Shown here: in pieces, positions 1 through 5,489 of the stretch
Position numbering within the stretch: position 1 is the first letter of the stretch
Layout of the letters: the number at the start of each line of letters is the position of its first letter
Source: Oscillospiraceae bacterium
GTDB lineage: Bacteria; Bacillota; Clostridia; Christensenellales; Aristaeellaceae
Direction of reading: 5' to 3'
DNA: 7,447 bases
Assembly: GCA_031282605.1 (NCBI GenBank)
Contig: JAITDK010000209.1
Location: 1 to 7,447, forward strand
Program-made: the position numbers and the translations under genes
Notes under the pieces: generated by a model
The model's database searches: none
What the model saw: only the letters and a program-made list of their open reading frames with translations
What the model was told of the DNA's origin: nothing

Positions 1-89
1 AAAGAAGTAGTCAACTCACGTCATATTGGCGGGCGCCACAAACTTGAAGCGCATTCGGTTCGCAAACCGAACAGCGTCCCGCCGCAGCG
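1..89 (-). repeat. Structured repeat, copy 1 (cut by window edge)
   Basis: Read on the minus strand, this stretch aligns with + strand 3243-3332 with about 12 mismatches and one 1-nt indel, roughly 86% identity by hand count. Similarity continues to base 1, so the element probably extends outside the window. It begins 5 nt after the stop codon of the upstream membrane-protein gene. Its core (50-76) folds as a hairpin with a TGCG loop, an 8-bp upper stem, a bulged T and a 3-bp CGC/GCG lower stem. An outer GGCGGG/CCCGCC stem can enclose it. No T-run follows, so it is not a classical intrinsic terminator, though it could serve as a 3' end structure. No transposase or target-site duplication is visible. 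Confidence 0.8.
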
Positions 90-93
90 GCGT

Positions 94-705
94 CTACGCC
101 ACGCGTTCCAAAAACGCAATCGCACTAAGCGTCGTATCCAGCAGTGCGTTCTGCGACTGCTCGTCGACGCGCGCGGCGCCAACCGTGCAGCGTTCATCCA
201 GCGCATCCAGAAGGCTAATAAGCAGTGCGGCCTCAGGCTCGCGCATCCGTTTACGCTGAACGAGGGATTGAATAGCCGCGTTGAATTCGCCACCGTCAAT
301 GTCGTCCGATTCGCCAGGATTCAGCAGCAGTGTCAGGGTCGCGTACGCTCCTGACAGCGCGGCGTGCGCGTTACGGCGCGAGAGTTTTATAAGCGCGTCG
401 TATACCCCGCCCTCCGGCGTAATCCAGCCCAGTCTCGCGGCGCGATCCCTTAGCGTCAGCGCGGCGGAATAGCTGGAAACCTGACCCGCGTCCTCGCTCT
501 CTGACGGGGCCGCAGGACGATCCGCCGCGCGCCGCCCAACGTCGGGCAGCAGCGCGGGCAGCATCACGCCCGCCGCCGCCAGCACGACCAACCCCAGCGC
601 GATCCAATCAAACCCCGCGCGAAACCCCGGACTGAGAAACCGCATCAGCATCAGGAACAAAGCGGTCAACGCTACGACCCCGCCCGCAGCCTGTCTCTCT
701 TTCAT
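94..705 (-). CDS. Small membrane protein with two N-terminal helices, function unknown
   Basis: I do not recognise this 203-residue protein. Two hydrophobic segments, about residues 8-24 and 33-53, are joined by a short loop with Arg residues and should anchor it in the membrane. A polar linker rich in Asp, Arg, Pro and Ser (about 54-80) follows. A predicted helical C-terminal domain (about 80-203) with many Ala, Leu and charged residues is probably cytoplasmic. No catalytic motif is visible. The ATG lies 14 nt after the prs stop codon, with only a weak AGGG about 11 nt upstream, so it is probably translated as the last gene of the tsaB-rimI-prs unit. It ends in TAG just before the structured repeat. 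The reading frame is supported by operon position and membrane-like composition; function is open. Confidence 0.7.
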   Translation of the reverse strand: MKERQAAGGVVALTALFLMLMRFLSPGFRAGFDWIALGLVVLAAAGVMLPALLPDVGRRAADRPAAPSESEDAGQVSSYSAALTLRDRAARLGWITPEGGVYDALIKLSRRNAHAALSGAYATLTLLLNPGESDDIDGGEFNAAIQSLVQRKRMREPEAALLISLLDALDERCTVGAARVDEQSQNALLDTTLSAIAFLERVA

Positions 706-719
706 AATAACAGCAACCC

Positions 720-1934
720 TTAAAACATTCTTATCCCCGACCGCGCCTGCATATCCCTGTAATTGCCGAGCAGTTTCGTTATCCGGCCTACCGGATTTAG
801 CAGGTTGTTCAGCGATCGGTCGTGGTTCAGTATCGCGACGATATAGGATAGGTACTTGCTCATATCAACAAGCGTGAACCAGGGCGCGCTGCGCAGTTCG
901 GGCGGCAGATACGTCAGATTTGTCGATAAAACCTTACTGATCAGGCCATCCTTGTACGCTTTGTCGAAATCGGCCAGCCCGTTGGTAAAATAGGCGAACG
1001 TCGCGGCGACGAATATCCGTCGTGCGCGGCGGATCTTCAATTCCTGCGCGACGTCCAGCATCGACTCGCCGGTGGAGATCATGTCGTCGGTGATCAGCAC
1101 GTCCTTGCCCTCTAGATCCGCGCCCAGGTACTCGTGCGCGACGATCGGGTTGCGGCCGTTGCATATCCTGGTGTAATCGCGCCGCTTGTAGAACATGCCC
1201 ATGTCTATCCCCAGCACCGACGAATAATACATGTTCCGACCCATCGCGCCCTCGTCCGGGGATACGATCATCATGTGATCCTTGTCTATTATCAGGTCTT
1301 TCTCGGTGCGGCACAGCGCCTTGAGGTTCTGGTAATAGGGCATAATGTTCTCGAACCCGCACAACGGCACGGCGTTTTGCACGCGCGGATCATGCGCGTC
1401 AAATGTGATTATATTAGAAACGCCCATGCGTTCCAGTTCCTGCAGCATCAGCGCGCAGTCCAGCGACTCGCGGCTGGCGCGGCGGTGCTGCCGTCCTTCG
1501 TACAGCATGGGCATTATAACGTTTATGCGTTTAGACTTGCCGCCGGCGGCGGCGATTATGCGTTTTAAGTCCTGATAGTGCTCGTCAGGAGACATGGGCA
1601 CCTGCTGCCCGTACATTGGATATGTGCAGTTATGCGCGCCTACGTCGCACAGTATATACAGATCATATCCGCGCACCGATTGGCGGATCATGCCTTTGGC
1701 TTCGCCCGTGCCGAACCTGGGACACGCGGCCTCCACCAGGAAACTGTCCCGCTCGTAGCCGGGGGATGTGAATAGTTCCTCGTCGCTGTTCTCATGGCCG
1801 TCGCGCCAGCGTATCAGATAACTGTTGATCAGCGCGCCCAATTCTTCCGTACCGCGCATCGCGATGATGCCCAGCGGCCCTATCGGCCGCGATAAAAATG
1901 GATCCTTGGCCGTATCGCCGTTCTGATCCCACAT
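720..1934 (-). CDS. prs: Ribose-phosphate pyrophosphokinase (PRPP synthetase), long divergent clostridial form
   Basis: This cytosolic enzyme makes phosphoribosyl pyrophosphate from ribose 5-phosphate and ATP for purine, pyrimidine, His, Trp and NAD synthesis. It has 404 residues against about 315 in the classical enzyme. Recognisable blocks are GRQHRRASRES (147-157, ATP and ribose-phosphate region), FDAHDPRVQNA (178-188, with the conserved His at 181), VSPDEGAMGRN (224-234), YKRR (249-252, the catalytic flexible-loop basic residues) and the PRPP loop LITDDMISTGES (280-291). The loop keeps the two Asp but has STGES where classical enzymes have DTAGT. Extra length lies at the N-terminus (about 50 residues) and in a C-terminal helical tail (about 355-404). 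The ATG is 10 bp after the rimI stop. A GAGGTGA motif overlapping that stop probably acts as ribosome binding site, suggesting coupled translation. Identity as a PRPP synthetase homologue is secure; full activity is inferred from the family. Confidence 0.93.
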   Translation of the reverse strand: MWDQNGDTAKDPFLSRPIGPLGIIAMRGTEELGALINSYLIRWRDGHENSDEELFTSPGYERDSFLVEAACPRFGTGEAKGMIRQSVRGYDLYILCDVGAHNCTYPMYGQQVPMSPDEHYQDLKRIIAAAGGKSKRINVIMPMLYEGRQHRRASRESLDCALMLQELERMGVSNIITFDAHDPRVQNAVPLCGFENIMPYYQNLKALCRTEKDLIIDKDHMMIVSPDEGAMGRNMYYSSVLGIDMGMFYKRRDYTRICNGRNPIVAHEYLGADLEGKDVLITDDMISTGESMLDVAQELKIRRARRIFVAATFAYFTNGLADFDKAYKDGLISKVLSTNLTYLPPELRSAPWFTLVDMSKYLSYIVAILNHDRSLNNLLNPVGRITKLLGNYRDMQARSGIRMF

Positions 1935-1944
1935 GTCCTGCCAT

Positions 1945-2448
1945 TCACCTCATCTCACATTGCTGCGGCCAGCCGCCGCTCAGCGCCTTTGGTAAATCCT
2001 CGCATGTCATGACCAGCGCGTCTTCCCTGTTGTCCTCATAATACCTTTTTCTGAAGCCCACGTCAATGAATCCCATCCTATGATACAGATTTTGCGCGAC
2101 CAGGTTGCTCCGGCGCGCTTCGAGGGTCATATACACCAGCCCGTTCTCAATGCCCTCCGCGATCAGCGCGCGCATCAACATCAATCCTCCGCCGCGATTC
2201 CGGCAGTCCCGCCTGACCGCGACGTTTGTGACGTGCCCTTCGTCAATGACCAGCCACATCCCGGCGTAGCCGACGACCTCGCCGTCTTGATCGAGAACCA
2301 GGTACCGCGCGGTCGTAGCGTTAACGGTCAGTTCGCGGATGAACGCTTCGCGAGACCATGGTATGGCGAACGACTCGCGCTCGATCGCTTCGACGGCGTC
2401 GATATCCTCCATCGTCATCGCCCGGACGAACCAGCGCGGATGGCTCAT
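1945..2448 (-). CDS. rimI: Ribosomal protein S18-alanine N-acetyltransferase RimI (GNAT family)
   Basis: RimI transfers acetyl from acetyl-CoA to the N-terminal alanine of ribosomal protein S18. The 167-residue protein shows the complete GNAT fold order: an N-terminal R-x-M-x-x-x-D-I-x-A-V-x-x-I-E segment (9-23), a PWS motif (30-32), the motif-A beta strand HVTNVAV (72-78), and the acetyl-CoA pyrophosphate loop R83-N-R-G86-G-G88. The TLEAR-x-SN segment (108-115) carries E110, and LYHRMGF carries Y122; these match the E103 and Y115 catalytic pair of E. coli RimI. The YYEDNREDAL segment near residue 136 is typical of RimI. A tail of about 18 residues (GGWPQQCEMR end) extends past the usual C-terminus. 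The start overlaps the tsaB stop by 4 bp (ATGA), with a modest AAGG (2452-2455) inside tsaB, which indicates translational coupling. Confidence 0.93.
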   Translation of the reverse strand: MSHPRWFVRAMTMEDIDAVEAIERESFAIPWSREAFIRELTVNATTARYLVLDQDGEVVGYAGMWLVIDEGHVTNVAVRRDCRNRGGGLMLMRALIAEGIENGLVYMTLEARRSNLVAQNLYHRMGFIDVGFRKRYYEDNREDALVMTCEDLPKALSGGWPQQCEMR

Positions 2449-3152
2449 ACGCCTTCGCGAGCGATACGCTCACGCTCTGCTTGTGGCGCGCGAAGATACA
2501 GAGGGATCAGTTCATTGTAAGCGACGACAGGACGATTCATCGCGAGCAGCGCGGCCGCCGACGCTCGCGGGTACAAGAGCGATTCCGGCAAAATGAGCGC
2601 GCGTTCGCCAAACCTGCCGACGACCCCGCCGCGCGTCGCCGCCGCGCCTTCACCCGTGAATACAATAGGACGATTATCAGCCGACGCGCGCGCTTGAACC
2701 GCGTCCAATAAGGTATCAAGAGGGCAAGCCTCATCCCCCATCAATCGTTTTGGCGCGTCGCCGCCGCAGTCGAACGCCGCGCCGTACACCTGTCCCGCGC
2801 GCGCATCCAGCAGCGGGCATACCAGGCCGTATCCCAGTCCGACCGCCTGCGCCGCCAGCGCTTCCAGCGCGTCCAGTCCAACACACGGTATACCCAACGC
2901 TTGCGCCAGCCCGCGCGCAGTCGACACGCCTATCCTTACTCCGGTATATGAGCCGGGACCAACGACCACCGCGATGCGCTCGACGTCGCCTACGCTCCAG
3001 CCCGCCGCAGTCAGCGCGCATTCCACCAGCGTCAGCAGCCGCGCGGAATGAGTCTGACCGGTGCGCTCGAACGCCTCGAACACGACGCGCGCGCCGTCAA
3101 TCGCCGCGACGCTGATGGATGCGCCGGAGGTATCTAGGGATAGTATGCGCAT
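2445..3152 (-). CDS. tsaB: tRNA t6A37 threonylcarbamoyltransferase complex subunit TsaB
   Basis: TsaB is the non-catalytic ASKHA-fold partner that dimerises with TsaD and recruits TsaE to make N6-threonylcarbamoyladenosine at position 37 of ANN-decoding tRNAs. The 235-residue length is normal. Family hallmarks are all present: ILSLDTS at the N-terminus (3-9), GQTHSARLL (32-40), the strongly conserved VVGPGSYTGVRIG (63-75) followed by STARGLA, PLLDARAGQVYGA (113-125), and a C-terminal PLYLRAPQAE (217-226). The ATG at 3152 has a good ribosome binding site, AAGGAG (3160-3165), 7 nt upstream. No convincing sigma-A promoter is seen between this start and the upstream repeat, so it may depend on read-through from tsaE or on an unrecognised promoter. 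tsaD is not in the window. Confidence 0.95.
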   Translation of the reverse strand: MRILSLDTSGASISVAAIDGARVVFEAFERTGQTHSARLLTLVECALTAAGWSVGDVERIAVVVGPGSYTGVRIGVSTARGLAQALGIPCVGLDALEALAAQAVGLGYGLVCPLLDARAGQVYGAAFDCGGDAPKRLMGDEACPLDTLLDAVQARASADNRPIVFTGEGAAATRGGVVGRFGERALILPESLLYPRASAAALLAMNRPVVAYNELIPLYLRAPQAERERIAREGV

Positions 3153-3159
3153 CGCGTCA

Positions 3160-3165
3160 CTCCTT
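3160..3165 (-). promoter_or_regulatory. Ribosome binding site of tsaB
   Basis: The minus strand reads AAGGAG here, 7 nt before the tsaB ATG. This supports 3152 as the true start and shows that tsaB can initiate independently of any upstream gene. Confidence 0.8.
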
Positions 3166-3242
3166 AATGTCTATTTGACGTGCGGGGTCAGCCTGCGACA
3201 TGGGGATTGTGTGGGCGTTGCGCAGCGTAAGCTTCGGCTGTT

Positions 3243-3332
3243 CGCTGCGGCGGGACGCTGTCCGGTTTGCGAACCGGATGCGCTTTAAGTTACTGGCGCC
3301 CCGCCACTATGGTGTGGGATGACTATTCCTTT
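3243..3332 (+). repeat. Structured repeat, copy 2 (inverted relative to copy 1)
   Basis: This is the second copy of the element at 1-89, on the opposite strand, so the two copies face each other across tsaB-rimI-prs and the membrane-protein gene. The core hairpin is 3256-3282: CGC, bulged T3259, GTCCGGTT, loop TGCG (3268-3271), AACCGGAT, GCG. Pair 3262-3277 is C-G here and T-A in copy 1 (+ strand bases 70 and 55), a two-sided change that keeps pairing. GGCGGG (3249-3254) can pair with CCCGCC (3300-3305) to enclose the hairpin. The left boundary is sharp at 3243; the right boundary is unknown because copy 1 runs off the window. Confidence 0.82.
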
Positions 3333-3356
3333 ATGGCATCATCGCTGGCGGGGCGC
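3296..3356 (+). other. Long-range 11-bp inverted repeat
   Basis: GCGCCCCGCCA (3296-3306) is the exact reverse complement of TGGCGGGGCGC (3346-3356), with a 39-nt loop. Within that loop GGGAT and ATTCC (3317-3330 region) can form a small inner stem with one wobble pair. The left arm also forms part of the alternative GGCGGG/CCCGCC pairing of structured repeat copy 2, so the two folds exclude each other. Confidence 0.65.
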
Positions 3357-3419
3357 GGGAGTGAGGGTTTCGATTTCACCGCTGATAACTAACACGATGC
3401 GCTGGGGAACGCCCCCCTT

Positions 3420-3434
3420 CCCCCCGATGGGGGG
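3420..3434. other. C6-GAT-G6 hairpin
   Basis: Six C residues (3420-3425), the loop GAT, and six G residues (3429-3434) form a perfect palindrome just before the first 178-nt unit. No T-run follows it, and no function can be assigned. Confidence 0.6.
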
Positions 3435-3457
3435 TGAAACGGGGGATTCGGGACTCT

Positions 3458-3635
3458 GTCCCGGACCCTGCGAAGGGCTTTCAGCCCTTTCGAAACCTGA
3501 CCAGGCTTCGCCTGGACCATCGTGATGCACATTCCGTCGGCTTCGGACTGCCCACCGTGTCCGAGAGTCTGCTCCGGAACGTAACCGGTTCCACGTTGCT
3601 ACGTTCTAAGCCCCGGGGGGAGGTCGGGAGGGGGA
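3458..3635. repeat. 178-nt multi-hairpin unit, copy A
   Basis: This is the first of two direct copies, offset by 213 nt. The unit is a chain of small hairpins: AAGGGCT-TTC-AGCCCTT (3473-3489), CCAGGC-TTC-GCCTGG (3501-3515), TCGGAC with GTCCGA (3543-3548 and 3559-3564), and GGAAC with GTTCC (3576-3580 and 3588-3592). Its first bases, GTCCCG, also close a CGGGAC-TCT-GTCCCG hairpin with the preceding flank (3449-3463). The G-rich 3' end joins the 12-bp hairpin at 3625-3652. It resembles intergenic hairpin repeats of GC-rich clostridia rather than a transposon: no ORF with an enzyme motif and no terminal inverted repeats were found. Confidence 0.85.
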
Positions 3636-3652
3636 CGTCAGTCCCCTTCCCG
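3625..3652. other. 12-bp stem-loop between the two repeat units
   Basis: CGGGAGGGGGAC (3625-3636) pairs with GTCCCCTTCCCG (3641-3652) over 12 consecutive positions with one G-T wobble, leaving a GTCA loop. It is the most stable-looking local hairpin in the window. No T-run follows on either strand. The corresponding place after copy B keeps the G-rich left arm but lacks the complementary right arm. Confidence 0.75.
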
Positions 3653-3670
3653 AAGGCGCGGACGCGCCGC

Positions 3671-3849
3671 GTCCCGGACCCTGCGAAGGGCTTTCAGCCC
3701 TGTCGAAACCTGACCAGGCTTCGCCTGGACCATCGTGATGCACATTCCGTCGGCTTCGAACTGCCCACCGTGTCCGAGAGTCTGCTCCGGAACGTAACCG
3801 GTTCCACGTTGCTATGTTCCTAGTTCCGGGGGGGAGGTCGGGAGGGGGC
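3671..3849. repeat. 179-nt multi-hairpin unit, copy B
   Basis: Second direct copy of the 3458-3635 unit, about 95% identical by eye. Clean differences are T3489 to G3702 and G3546 to A3759; each weakens a hairpin of copy A. A short divergent patch lies just before the terminal G-run, which is one G longer. Its first hairpin uses a different left arm from copy A, GGACGC (3660-3665) with GCGTCC (3669-3674), so a stem is kept at the unit's start although the flank differs. The copy ends about 40 nt from the tsaE stop codon. Confidence 0.85.
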
Positions 3850-3888
3850 GCCGGAAACCTCTTTGCCGCTGCGCCAAGCAGTCTTCAC

Positions 3889-4320
3889 CTATCCGCAGTC
3901 CATAACGACGCGCCGCTCGTTCTCGCCGCCACAATATTCAATGCATACATCGAACAGCCGCCGCGCGGCGCTGAACGCTCCAGGACACCGCTCCGGCCAC
4001 TCCACCAGCGCTATGCCCTCCTCCAACGCCTCGTCCAGTCCCGCCGCGAAGAACGCCTCCGCCCCGTCCAGCCGGAACAGATCCATGTGATACACCATCA
4101 ACCCATCCGCCGCGCGATGAGGCAGCATCAGCATAAACGTCGGCGACGGCATCGCCTCGCTCACACCCAGCGCGCACGCCAGTCCCCTCGCGAACACGCT
4201 CTTCCCCGCGCCCATCGCACCGCGCAACAGCACAGCGTCGCCCGGTCTCAACCCCACCGCGAGCCGAGCGCCAAGCGCCGCCGTCTCATCCTCATTATAA
4301 CAAACCGTGTCAACCTTCAT
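3889..4320 (-). CDS. tsaE: tRNA t6A37 biosynthesis ATPase TsaE
   Basis: TsaE is the P-loop ATPase that binds the TsaB-TsaD pair and drives the t6A synthesis cycle. Counted from the start chosen here (143 residues), motifs are DETAALGARLA (11-21), Walker A GAMGAGKS (34-41), SPTF (59-62, switch-like), HMDLFRL (78-84) and LVEWPER (105-111), all in the family order. I chose the ATG at 4320 because the protein then begins MKVDTVCYNEDET, as in typical TsaE. An in-frame ATG at 4341 would add seven residues (Cys-rich, unlike the family). The chosen start overlaps the amidohydrolase stop by 11 bp, and neither start has a strong ribosome binding site, so translation is probably coupled. Walker A ends in Ser rather than the common Thr. 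The gene is separated from tsaB by the repeat-rich interval. Confidence 0.93.
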   Translation of the reverse strand: MKVDTVCYNEDETAALGARLAVGLRPGDAVLLRGAMGAGKSVFARGLACALGVSEAMPSPTFMLMLPHRAADGLMVYHMDLFRLDGAEAFFAAGLDEALEEGIALVEWPERCPGAFSAARRLFDVCIEYCGGENERRVVMDCG

Positions 4321-5464
4321 GCGCCAGCAGTCCGCGCACATATACTTGCTTCACACGCGTGCGCGTATCCAGCGGATCCCCATCGTACAGCGCGAAATCC
4401 GCTTCCTTGCCCGGTTCCAGCGATCCGAACCTATCGTCCAGCCCTATCGCCCAGGCCGCGTTGATCGTGATCGCCTCTAACGCGGCACGCTGCGGCAACC
4501 CGTATCTCACCGCCACCGCCACTGTGACAGGCAGATATTCCAGCGGTATCACCGGGTGATCCGTCATCATCGCGAACCTTATGCCCGCCTTGTGTAGCAT
4601 CGACGGGGCTTCATATGTCATGTTGCGCAGCTCTTCCTTGCTGCGGTCGCCGAACAGCGGCCCTAATATCACCGGACATTGCGCGGATCTAAGCGCGTCC
4701 AGTATCCGCCAACCCTCCGTGCAGTGTTCCAGCGTCATATTCAGGTGAAACTCGTCCCGGATTCTCAGCGCGGTGCGTATGTCGTCCGCCCGATGCGCGT
4801 GCGCCTTGACGCGCAGTCCCCCGCTCAGCGCGGCGGCGAGTATCTCCTTGCCCAGATTGCGGTCAGGCCGCTTATCCTCGCCCGCTTGGCTCAACTTGGT
4901 CTGGTATGACTGCGCGTCCACCAGCGCCTGTCTTAGCAGCGCGGCTGTCGCCATGCGGGTCATCGGTTCTTTCTTCTGGCTCTCGCCGTAGCAGCGCTTC
5001 GGGTTCTCGCCGAACGCTATCTTCAACGCCAGGGGTTCCTTGACGAGCATGTCGTCCAGCCGCGTCCCGGCGGTGCGCATCGCGATGAACTGCCCGCCGA
5101 TCACGTTCGCGCTGCCGGGTCCGGTTGCGGCCAGCGTGACGCCCGCCTTCAGCGCGTCCGCGAAACATCGGTCCTCGGGATTGACGGCGTCCAGCGCGCG
5201 CATCTCGGGTGTGATCGGCTTGGTCATCTCGTTGCCGTCGCTGCCGGCCCAGCCGATGCTGTCCTCCCACATACCTATGTGGCAATGCGCGTCGATGAGC
5301 CCGGGCAGCGCGGTTAGTCCCGACGCATCGACGACCCTCGCGCCGCTTTCGGGCAGGTTCGTGCCGATGGATACGATCACGCCGTCGTTGACCAGCATGT
5401 CCGCGCCGCCGGGATAATCCTTGGCCGCCATAGTCAGCAGTTTGGCGTTCTTAATAAGCAGCAT
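4310..5464 (-). CDS. Metal-dependent amidohydrolase, imidazolonepropionase (HutI)-like family
   Basis: This 384-residue protein has the complete amidohydrolase-superfamily layout. A beta-sandwich N-terminus (1-50) leads to the metal-binding LPGLIDAHCHIG (53-64, H60-x-H62), then a conserved ITPEMRALDAVNPED region (85-98), the family-specific FGENPKRCYGE (151-161), KAHAHR (220-225), EHCTEG (246-251), the catalytic Asp in MMTDHP (299-304, D302), and the C-terminal GSLEPGKEADFALYDGDPL (347-365) typical of hydrolytic deaminases, dihydroorotases and imidazolonepropionases. The substrate is not deducible: no hut genes lie nearby, and this clade is usually annotated only as amidohydrolase. The ATG at 5464 has a good AAAGGGGA ribosome binding site (5472-5479). 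It follows galK by 25 bp and overlaps tsaE by 11 bp, so it is the middle gene of a unit. Confidence 0.9.
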   Translation of the reverse strand: MLLIKNAKLLTMAAKDYPGGADMLVNDGVIVSIGTNLPESGARVVDASGLTALPGLIDAHCHIGMWEDSIGWAGSDGNEMTKPITPEMRALDAVNPEDRCFADALKAGVTLAATGPGSANVIGGQFIAMRTAGTRLDDMLVKEPLALKIAFGENPKRCYGESQKKEPMTRMATAALLRQALVDAQSYQTKLSQAGEDKRPDRNLGKEILAAALSGGLRVKAHAHRADDIRTALRIRDEFHLNMTLEHCTEGWRILDALRSAQCPVILGPLFGDRSKEELRNMTYEAPSMLHKAGIRFAMMTDHPVIPLEYLPVTVAVAVRYGLPQRAALEAITINAAWAIGLDDRFGSLEPGKEADFALYDGDPLDTRTRVKQVYVRGLLAHEG

Positions 5465-5489
5465 GTTTACGTCCCCTTTATGATTATGA

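Larger units (their letters stand above)
3153..3888. other. 736-bp non-coding, hairpin-rich interval between tsaE and tsaB
   Basis: No credible gene lies here. From right to left it holds the 3' flank of tsaE, two direct copies of a 178-nt multi-hairpin unit separated by 35 nt, a C6/G6 hairpin (3420-3434), an 11-bp long-range inverted repeat (3296-3306 with 3346-3356), and the second copy of the structured element also found at 1-89. The remaining 3166-3242 is the tsaB leader, with nothing else recognised. Open frames cross it, but they follow the palindromes, and the two substitutions that can be aligned cleanly between the repeat copies change the amino acid in the open frame. No T-run terminator is present on either strand. 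Confidence 0.85.

Noticed and set aside
2080..2711. Overlapping plus-strand open frames over rimI and tsaB
   Set aside because: They lie opposite well-recognised genes and show no motifs or ribosome binding sites.
1..3332. Composite transposon formed by the inverted repeats
   Set aside because: The cargo is housekeeping genes, and no transposase or target duplication is seen. The element is better described as a dispersed structured repeat.
3420..3434. C6/G6 hairpin as an intrinsic terminator
   Set aside because: No T-run follows on either strand, and G-rich or mixed sequence flanks it.
3434..3823. 129-codon open frame on the plus strand spanning both repeat units, starting at GTG
   Set aside because: It stays open because the repeat offset (213 nt) is a multiple of three. 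The two clean substitutions between copies both change the amino acid (Phe to Cys, Gly to Glu), and the sequence is dominated by hairpins.
3458..3849. CRISPR-like array
   Set aside because: There are only two units of 178 nt with one 35-nt spacer; unit length and internal hairpins do not fit CRISPR repeats, and no cas gene is present.
3814..4464. 216-codon plus-strand open frame
   Set aside because: It is antisense to tsaE and the end of the amidohydrolase and begins inside repeat unit B; composition is Arg/His/Pro-rich with no domain.
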